From Flavonifractor porci (GTDB lineage Bacteria; Bacillota; Clostridia; Oscillospirales; Oscillospiraceae), in contig NZ_JBBHLB010000004.1 of the NCBI RefSeq assembly GCF_037572415.1, positions 186,001 through 250,000 on the forward strand: a stretch of DNA of 64,000 bases, written 5' to 3'. The translations under genes and the position numbers were made by a program. This document shows, in pieces, positions 58,982-64,000 of the stretch. Positions within the stretch are counted from its first letter, which is position 1. Each line of letters opens with the position of its first letter. The notes below the pieces were generated by a model. It ran no database searches and was not told the origin of the DNA. It saw only the letters and a program-made list of their open reading frames with translations.

Positions 58982-61162
58982 TTATTTGTTCTGTTCCAGC
59001 CACTTTTTCAGCTGCTCGGCCATGGCGGAGCTGCCGCTGTCCTTCTGCTGCTCCTGCTGCTGGAGGTAGCGGCGCACATCTCCCTTGCCGGCGGATCTGC
59101 TCTCCCGCCGCTTCTTGAAGTCGCTGAGCCGCTCCCGGTAGCCGCACACGCAGGCGAAGAGCTGCTTATCCCCCTCGCCCCGCAGCTCCATCTTTTTGTG
59201 GCAGTTGGGGCAGCGGGCGTTGGTGGTCTGGGTGACCGAGCGGCGGTAGCCGCACTCACGGTCGGGACATACCAGCATCTTGCCCCGCTTACCCTTGACG
59301 CTGAGCAGGAACTTGCCGCAGTCGGGACACTTTTCCCGGGTCACATTATCGTGGGTATAGGTGGCGTCGCTGGACTTCACCTCGGCCACCAGATGGGAGG
59401 CGTAGCCCTTCATTTCACCCACGAAGGCGTCCTCCTTCTCCTTGCCCTGGGCGATGTCTCCCAACCGTTTTTCCCACTGGGCGGTGAGGGAGGCTGAGCG
59501 CAGGTCGGCGGGGGCCAGTCCCACCACCTGGACCCCCTTGGAGGTGGGTACCAGCTCTTTGCCGCGCCGCTCGATATAGAAGGAGGAGAACAGCTTTTCA
59601 ATGATATCCGCCCGGGTGGCGGGGGTGCCCAGACCTCCGGTCTCCTCCAGGATCTTGCTCTGGTCCCGGTCCTGTACCTGAGCGGCGGGGTGCTCCATGG
59701 CGGTGAGCAGGGTGGCCTCGGTGTACCGCTTGGGAGGCGCGGTCTTGCCCACATTGGCCCGGACGGACAGCACAGGCAGCTTATCCCCCTGGCGCAGGTC
59801 GGGCAGAGACTGCTCCCGCTCCTCCTCGTCCTCCGGCTCCTCCAGATCGAAGGAGCGGTCATAGGCCGCCTTCCAACCGGGCTCCTTTACGATTTTACCC
59901 CGGGCATGGAAGGTCTCGCCGTCGATGGTCAGCTTGAGAGAGACCTCCTCATACTCGAAGGGGGGCAGCAGCACCGCCAGGAAGCGGCGGGCCACCAGGT
60001 CGAAGATGTTGCGCTCCGGACCGGACAGCCGCCACAGGTCCACCTGTTCCTCGGTGGGGATGATGGCGTGGTGGTCGCTCACCTTGGCGTTGTTCACCAG
60101 GTAGCGGGTCTGGAGGGGACGATGGCTCATGATCTGCCGGGCCAGAGGGGCGTATTCGTCGATCATCACGCTGCGCAGCCGCTCAGGCAGGGTGGGGACC
60201 ACGTCGTCGGAGATATAGCGGGAGTCGGTGCGGGGATAGGTGAGGATCTTGTGGACCTCATAGAGGTTCTGCATGACGGACAGGGTCTCCTTGGCGGAGT
60301 AGGCGTACTTCTTGTTGGCGTCCCGCTGCAGCTCGGTCAGGTCGTAGGCGGCAGGGGGAGGCGTTTGCTTCCAGGTGCGCTTGACTTCGGTGAGCACGGC
60401 GGTCTTTCCTGTCAGTTTATTGACAAGGGAATCTGCTTGCTCCTTATTGAAAATACGGGCTTGTCCGTTTTTATCGCGCCATGTCGCTGTGAAGCCATTT
60501 AGCTTCACGGATACGGTGTAAAATTCCTTGGGCTGGAACTTGCGGATCTCCTCCTCCCGGTCCACAATGAGGGCCAGGGTGGGGGTCTGGACCCGTCCGG
60601 CGGACAGCTGAGCGTTGTATTTACAAGTGAGGGCCCGGGTGACGTTGAGACCCACCACCCAGTCGGCCACGCTGCGGGCCCGGGCGGAGTGGTACAGGTT
60701 GTCGTAGTCGGCGGCGGGACGCAGGTGGGCAAAGCCCTCCTTGATAGCCTTATCGGTCTGGGAGGAGATCCACAGCCGCTTGGCCGGCTTCTTCCAGCCC
60801 GCCTTCTCCATGATCCACCGGGCTACCAGCTCCCCCTCACGGCCGGCGTCGGTGGCGATGACCAGATCGCTGATGTCCCCCCGGCGCATCTGGGCCTGTA
60901 CCGCCCGGAACTGCCGCCCGGATTGGGGAATGACCACCGTTTTCATTCTGTCAGGCAGCATGGGCAGAGTGAGCAGATCCCACTTGGCCCAGGCCTTGTC
61001 GTAGTCCTCCGGGGGCGCCAACTCCACCAGATGGCCCAGGGCCCAGGTGACGATGTAGTGTTCCCCCTCCAGAAAACCCTCGCCGGACTTTTTGCAGCCC
61101 AACACACGGGCCAATTCCCGCGCTACCGAGGGCTTTTCCGCCAATACCAATGTTTTAGCCAT
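58982..61162 (-). CDS. topB: DNA topoisomerase III
   Basis: 726 aa type-IA topoisomerase that decatenates and relaxes single-stranded regions. TOPRIM features (VLAEKPSVARELARVL at the start, DAGREGEL), the catalytic-tyrosine motif TYPRTDSRYIS, and a C-terminal tail with three zinc-finger-like cysteine groups (CPDCGKFLL, CPDRECGYRR, CPNCHKKM). The ATG at 61162 after TTAGGAGAATC is preferred over the longer frame. The charged C terminus is rich in Gln and Ser. Confidence 0.96.
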   Translation of the reverse strand: MAKTLVLAEKPSVARELARVLGCKKSGEGFLEGEHYIVTWALGHLVELAPPEDYDKAWAKWDLLTLPMLPDRMKTVVIPQSGRQFRAVQAQMRRGDISDLVIATDAGREGELVARWIMEKAGWKKPAKRLWISSQTDKAIKEGFAHLRPAADYDNLYHSARARSVADWVVGLNVTRALTCKYNAQLSAGRVQTPTLALIVDREEEIRKFQPKEFYTVSVKLNGFTATWRDKNGQARIFNKEQADSLVNKLTGKTAVLTEVKRTWKQTPPPAAYDLTELQRDANKKYAYSAKETLSVMQNLYEVHKILTYPRTDSRYISDDVVPTLPERLRSVMIDEYAPLARQIMSHRPLQTRYLVNNAKVSDHHAIIPTEEQVDLWRLSGPERNIFDLVARRFLAVLLPPFEYEEVSLKLTIDGETFHARGKIVKEPGWKAAYDRSFDLEEPEDEEEREQSLPDLRQGDKLPVLSVRANVGKTAPPKRYTEATLLTAMEHPAAQVQDRDQSKILEETGGLGTPATRADIIEKLFSSFYIERRGKELVPTSKGVQVVGLAPADLRSASLTAQWEKRLGDIAQGKEKEDAFVGEMKGYASHLVAEVKSSDATYTHDNVTREKCPDCGKFLLSVKGKRGKMLVCPDRECGYRRSVTQTTNARCPNCHKKMELRGEGDKQLFACVCGYRERLSDFKKRRESRSAGKGDVRRYLQQQEQQKDSGSSAMAEQLKKWLEQNK

Positions 61163-61292
61163 ATAGATTCTCCTAACCGCCGGTAAACGGCGTTTTTGGG
61201 TGATTTTCAACGGTTGACTTTTGGATACCGCTCTGGTATGTTTAAGTCAGAAGGAATCCCCGTTACTGGTGCGACTGAGAAAGGAGTATCAT

Positions 61293-61499
61293 ATGCAAGG
61301 GTTAGGAATGACTGCTGCGTTTGCTATGATGCAGGCCAGGCTGAGCCAGAACCTTCCTCCTGACGACCGGATGAGCCATGCAGAAAAAGTCTGCCGCAGG
61401 CAGGCCAGGGACGCGGAATGGCAGTTCCGGGTGTCCAAGGGATACGAGAAGGATACCTTCTGGAACCGGGTCAAGTTCAATATGACCCACAAAGACTGA
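61293..61499 (+). CDS. Small conserved-looking protein, function unknown
   Basis: 68 aa soluble basic protein (MQGLGMTAAFAMMQARLSQNLPP, then SHAEKVCRRQARDAEW). The start has a perfect AAAGGAG site 7 nt upstream; the longer frame has none. A terminator follows within 12 bases. I do not recognise a family. Confidence 0.6.
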   Translation: MQGLGMTAAFAMMQARLSQNLPPDDRMSHAEKVCRRQARDAEWQFRVSKGYEKDTFWNRVKFNMTHKD

Positions 61500-61509
61500 G
61501 TTTCTATCC

Positions 61510-61537
61510 AGCCGCGGGCAAATCCCGCGGCTTTTTT
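61510..61537. terminator. Terminator between small protein and HxlR regulator
   Basis: AGCCGCGGG (61510-61518) and CCCGCGGCT (61524-61532), then T6. Confidence 0.85.
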
Positions 61538-61541
61538 GTAT

Positions 61542-61862
61542 TTAGAGGGAGATGCTCCAGTTGCCCAGCTGATCCAGAATGGGGATCAGCTGCTTGCAGG
61601 GCTCAGTGATGCTGTATTCCACCCGCACCGGTACCTCCAGATACTCTGTCCGGGTGACCAGCTTGTCCTCCTCCAGCTCCCGCAGGGCATTGGCCAGCAC
61701 TGTGTTGGATACCCCGTCCAGCGTCTTTTTCAGTTGATTGTACCGGGTGGGGCCATTGTTGTACAGGGAGCACAGGATCTGCATCTTCCACTTGCCGCCG
61801 ATAAGGGACAGGGCGTGGTTCAGCGGGCAGGTCTCCATGCAGGGACAGTTTTCATGTTCCAC
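61542..61862 (-). CDS. HxlR-family transcriptional regulator
   Basis: 106 aa winged helix: CPCMETCPLNHALSLIGGKWKMQILCSLYNNGPTRYNQLKKTLDGVSNTVLANALRELEEDKLV. Several Cys (about residues 6, 8, 12) are placed as in the redox-sensing YodB/HypR group. Starts at a GTG (61862) after AAGGAGG. Divergent from the LysE-type exporter, which it probably controls. Confidence 0.92.
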   Translation of the reverse strand: MEHENCPCMETCPLNHALSLIGGKWKMQILCSLYNNGPTRYNQLKKTLDGVSNTVLANALRELEEDKLVTRTEYLEVPVRVEYSITEPCKQLIPILDQLGNWSISL

Positions 61863-61902
61863 AGGTCAGTTCCTCCTTACCTGGTACGAAATTTCTGCGC
61901 TC

Positions 61903-61937
61903 TTGCGCTGGGGCAATATAGGTACTATAATACTACC
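61903..61937 (+). promoter_or_regulatory. Promoter and near-palindromic operator of the exporter
   Basis: TTGCGC (61903-61908), 17 bp, TATAAT (61926-61931). The 17-bp near-palindrome GGTACTATAATACTACC (61921-61937) covers the -10 and is the likely HxlR site. Confidence 0.7.
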
Positions 61938-61977
61938 AGGTTGTAAAAATGAAAAGCATTTTTTAGGAGGAATTTCC

Positions 61978-62589
61978 ATGCCGCCCTATCTGACCGGTCT
62001 TGGCATTGGCCTGGCCTATGTGGCCCCCATCGGGATGCAGAACCTGTTTGTCATCAACTCGGCCCTGACCCAGCCAAGGCACAAGGCGCTGCTGACCGCC
62101 CTCATCGTGGTCTTCTTTGATGTGACCCTGGCGCTGGCCTGCTTCTTTGGCATTGGCGCGCTGATGGAGCACTTTACCTGGCTGCAGATGGTCATTCTGC
62201 TGGTAGGCGGCGCCATCGTGATCTGGATCGGGATCAGTCTGCTGCGGGATAAGCCCACCATGGACAACAATGTGGATGTAAACATCTCCCTGCCCCGTGT
62301 GGCGGCCAAGGCCTGCGTGGTGACCTGGTTCAACCCTCAGGCCATCATCGACGGCACCATGCTGTTCGGCGGCTTCCGGGCGGGCAACCCCGGCGGGGTG
62401 AGCACCCAGCTGATCCTGGGGTCCTCCACCGCCTCCTTCCTATGGTTCTTCGGCATCACGGTGCTGATCTCCCTCTTCTCCGCCCGCTTCAACGACAAGA
62501 TCCTGCGGGTCATCAACATTGTCTGCGGCATTATCATTATTTTCTACGGCGGCAAGCTGATCTGGCAGTTCTTTCAGATGGTCATGTAA
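61978..62589 (+). CDS. LysE/ArgO-type amino acid exporter
   Basis: 203 aa, six membrane segments. The start PPYLTGLGIGLAYVAPIGMQNLFVINSAL and the WFNPQAIIDG motif are those of LysE/ArgO proteins that export basic amino acids. The ATG at 61978 is behind TAGGAGG; the longer frame crosses into the regulator region. It is controlled in all likelihood by the divergent HxlR protein, which is unusual for LysE exporters (often LysG/ArgP). Confidence 0.9.
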   Translation: MPPYLTGLGIGLAYVAPIGMQNLFVINSALTQPRHKALLTALIVVFFDVTLALACFFGIGALMEHFTWLQMVILLVGGAIVIWIGISLLRDKPTMDNNVDVNISLPRVAAKACVVTWFNPQAIIDGTMLFGGFRAGNPGGVSTQLILGSSTASFLWFFGITVLISLFSARFNDKILRVINIVCGIIIIFYGGKLIWQFFQMVM

Positions 62590-62595
62590 AAAAAG

Positions 62596-62621
62596 TCCCC
62601 TCCCAACGGAGGGGATTTTTT
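62596..62621 (+). terminator. Rho-independent terminator
   Basis: TCCCCTCC (62596-62603) with GGAGGGGA (62608-62615), then T6. Confidence 0.85.
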
Positions 62622-62728
62622 ATGTCCAATCAGCGGCAGGAGAATCTGATACGGCGGCTGGAAATATGAACAGGTCTATGCTATGCTTAATAAAAGCAGT
62701 AAATCAGCACCCAGGAGGAGCGGATATC

Positions 62729-64000
62729 ATGACAGATGTGCAGCAGAGGGCGGCGGCGAAGGAGTTTACAGCCTATTGGGCAGGCCGGGGCGACGAGAAG
62801 CAGGAGACCCAGCGTTTCTGGATCGACCTGCTTCGGAACGTCTACGGTGTGGCGGAGCCGGAGAAGGCCATTGAGTTTGAGTGTCCTGTGAAGCTGGACC
62901 ACGTCAGCTTCATTGATGGATATATCAAGGATACCCGTGTCCTCATTGAGCAAAAGGGGGCGGACATCGACCTGCGGCGGGGCTACAAGCAGTCTGACGG
63001 CTCCATGCTGATCCCCTATCAGCAGGCCCGCCGTTACGCGGGCTATCTGCCCCACGACAAGAACCCCCGGTGGATCGTGGTATGCAATTTCCGGGAGTTC
63101 CACGTCCACGACATGAACCGCCCCAACGACGAGCCGGAAGTGGTGGCCCTGGCCGATCTGGAGAAGGAATATCACCGCCTGAATTTCCTGGTGGACACCG
63201 GAGACGAAAACATCAGGAAGGAGATGGAGATCTCCTTGCAGGCCGGTGAGATCGTGGGTACCCTGTACGACGCGCTTTTGAAGCAGTACAAGGACCCGGA
63301 ATCCCCGGAGACGCTGAAGAGCCTGAACGCCCTGTGCGTCCGGCTGGTGTTCTGCCTGTACGCCGAGGACGCGGAGATTTTCGGGGGCCACGGCAAGTTC
63401 CACGACTATATGCAGCGCCACCAGAGCGACGCCCGCCGTGCTCTGATGGATCTGTTCCAGGTGCTGGATACCAGGCCGGAGGACCGGGACCCCTATATGG
63501 ACGACGATCTGGCTTCGTTTCCCTATGTCAACGGCGGGCTGTTTGCCGATGAGGCTATCATCATTCCCCGGCTGGACGAGACCATTGTGGACCTGATCCT
63601 CCAGCGGGCCAGCGCGGACTTTGACTGGTCCTCCATCAGTCCCACCATTTTCGGCGCTGTGTTTGAGAGCACCCTGAACCCGGAGACCCGGCGCTCCGGC
63701 GGGATGCACTATACCAGCATCGAGAATATCCACAAGGTCATTGACCCGCTGTTTCTGGACGATTTGAAGGGGGAGCTGGCGGAGATTCAGGCTGTGGCGG
63801 TGGAGACCACCCGGAAGCGCCGCCTGAAAGACTTCCAGCATAAGCTGGCGGGCCTGAAATTCCTGGACCCGGCCTGCGGCTCAGGCAACTTCCTGACGGA
63901 GACTTACATCTCCCTGCGCAAGCTGGAAAACGAGGCCCTGCGGTCCCTCTCCGACCAGATCACCATGGGGGATTTCACCAACCCCATTGAGGTCTCCATC
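62729..64000 (+). CDS. MmeI/YeeA-type DNA methyltransferase with nuclease-like N terminus (runs off the window)
   Basis: Open for all 424 codons from the ATG at 62729, with CAGGAGGAG 9 nt upstream. The N-terminal domain (residues about 10-180) has the FECPVK...D63...IEQKG74-77 cluster, the D/E-x-K nuclease arrangement of type-IIL (MmeI-like) restriction-modification fusions. A helical spacer (about 180-330) follows, then the methyltransferase, beginning with motif I DPACGSGNF at about residues 380-388. Motif IV and the target-recognition domain lie beyond the window. Such enzymes both methylate and cut, or act alone as defence. No neighbour gene is visible here. Confidence 0.82.
   Translation, partial: MTDVQQRAAAKEFTAYWAGRGDEKQETQRFWIDLLRNVYGVAEPEKAIEFECPVKLDHVSFIDGYIKDTRVLIEQKGADIDLRRGYKQSDGSMLIPYQQARRYAGYLPHDKNPRWIVVCNFREFHVHDMNRPNDEPEVVALADLEKEYHRLNFLVDTGDENIRKEMEISLQAGEIVGTLYDALLKQYKDPESPETLKSLNALCVRLVFCLYAEDAEIFGGHGKFHDYMQRHQSDARRALMDLFQVLDTRPEDRDPYMDDDLASFPYVNGGLFADEAIIIPRLDETIVDLILQRASADFDWSSISPTIFGAVFESTLNPETRRSGGMHYTSIENIHKVIDPLFLDDLKGELAEIQAVAVETTRKRRLKDFQHKLAGLKFLDPACGSGNFLTETYISLRKLENEALRSLSDQITMGDFTNPIEVSI

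Noticed and set aside
1..64000. CRISPR arrays, tRNA or rRNA genes, insertion sequences, prophage
   Set aside because: No regularly spaced repeats, cloverleaf-like segments, transposase or phage structural motifs were recognised.

Overview
The window looks like chromosomal DNA from a GC-rich, spore-forming-lineage, anaerobic member of the Clostridia, most likely the Oscillospirales (Flavonifractor / Pseudoflavonifractor / Intestinimonas-like). This is judged from gene families and codon use, not from a marker gene. The main clues are a YlmC/YmxH-type PRC-barrel sporulation protein, type-2 leuA under a T-box, a CIRCE-controlled clpB, two S-layer-homology (SLH) surface proteins, ECF riboflavin uptake under an FMN riboswitch, strong AGGAGG ribosome binding sites, and a lone hotdog protein resembling 3-aminobutyryl-CoA ammonia-lyase. 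The layout is gene-dense, with short intergenic regions that often hold strong rho-independent terminators shared by convergent genes. I found no tRNA, rRNA, CRISPR array, prophage or insertion sequence.

Region by region. 1-4.7 kb: the end of an AraC-GyrI regulator, a lipoprotein MsrAB methionine sulfoxide reductase, a 6-pyruvoyl-tetrahydropterin-synthase-like protein with a zinc ribbon, a Crp/Fnr regulator, a DUF3788 protein, and a NifX/NifB-like protein with a histidine-rich tail. 4.7-6.8 kb: leuA with its T-box leader and promoter. 6.8-10.6 kb: a GntR (YtrA-type) regulator with an ABC-2 exporter and an exported protein in one translationally coupled operon. 10.7-18.3 kb: an ABC-F ATPase, an SLH-anchored GH10-like hydrolase, a small Cys-rich protein, a PHP histidinol-phosphatase-like protein, a methylthioribose-kinase-like protein and an M20 amidohydrolase. 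18.3-24.4 kb: two MATE transporters (one reads in frame into an ECF-type sigma factor), an anti-sigma-like membrane protein, a patatin phospholipase and an AEC transporter. 24.5-31.7 kb: a sporulation protein, glmS, a peptide/nickel-type ABC importer without ATPases, a winged-helix regulator and a SLOG protein. 31.7-41.7 kb: FMN riboswitch plus ribU, a sigma/anti-sigma pair, clpB, a third MATE, the hotdog protein, murC and the CCA-adding enzyme. 41.7-47.6 kb: an alpha-glucan/maltodextrin operon (binding protein, two permeases, LacI regulator, malQ) behind paired LacI-type operators. 47.6-53.8 kb: a large NAGPA-Ig-SLH surface protein, hemW, an RluA pseudouridine synthase and a lipoprotein. 53.8-57.6 kb: the riboflavin biosynthesis operon ribD-ribE-ribBA-ribH behind a second FMN riboswitch. 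57.6-64 kb: an AGCS alanine/sodium symporter, topB, a small conserved protein, a divergent HxlR regulator/LysE exporter pair and the start of an MmeI-like restriction-modification enzyme that runs off the window.

How the parts work together. Flavin supply is handled by two separately riboswitched units (uptake and synthesis). Leucine starvation is read by the leuA T-box, protein-folding stress by CIRCE/clpB, and alpha-glucan availability by the LacI regulator inside its own operon. Two sigma/anti-sigma cassettes and several one-component regulators beside transporters suggest an envelope- and toxin-responsive lifestyle. Nothing here is clearly a new system. The best candidates for a second look are the MATE-sigma in-frame junction with its perfect 21-bp inverted repeat, the conserved MATE N-terminus lying upstream of the only ATG, the His-tailed NifX protein with its palindromic operator, the ATPase-less importer and the MmeI-like enzyme at the right edge.
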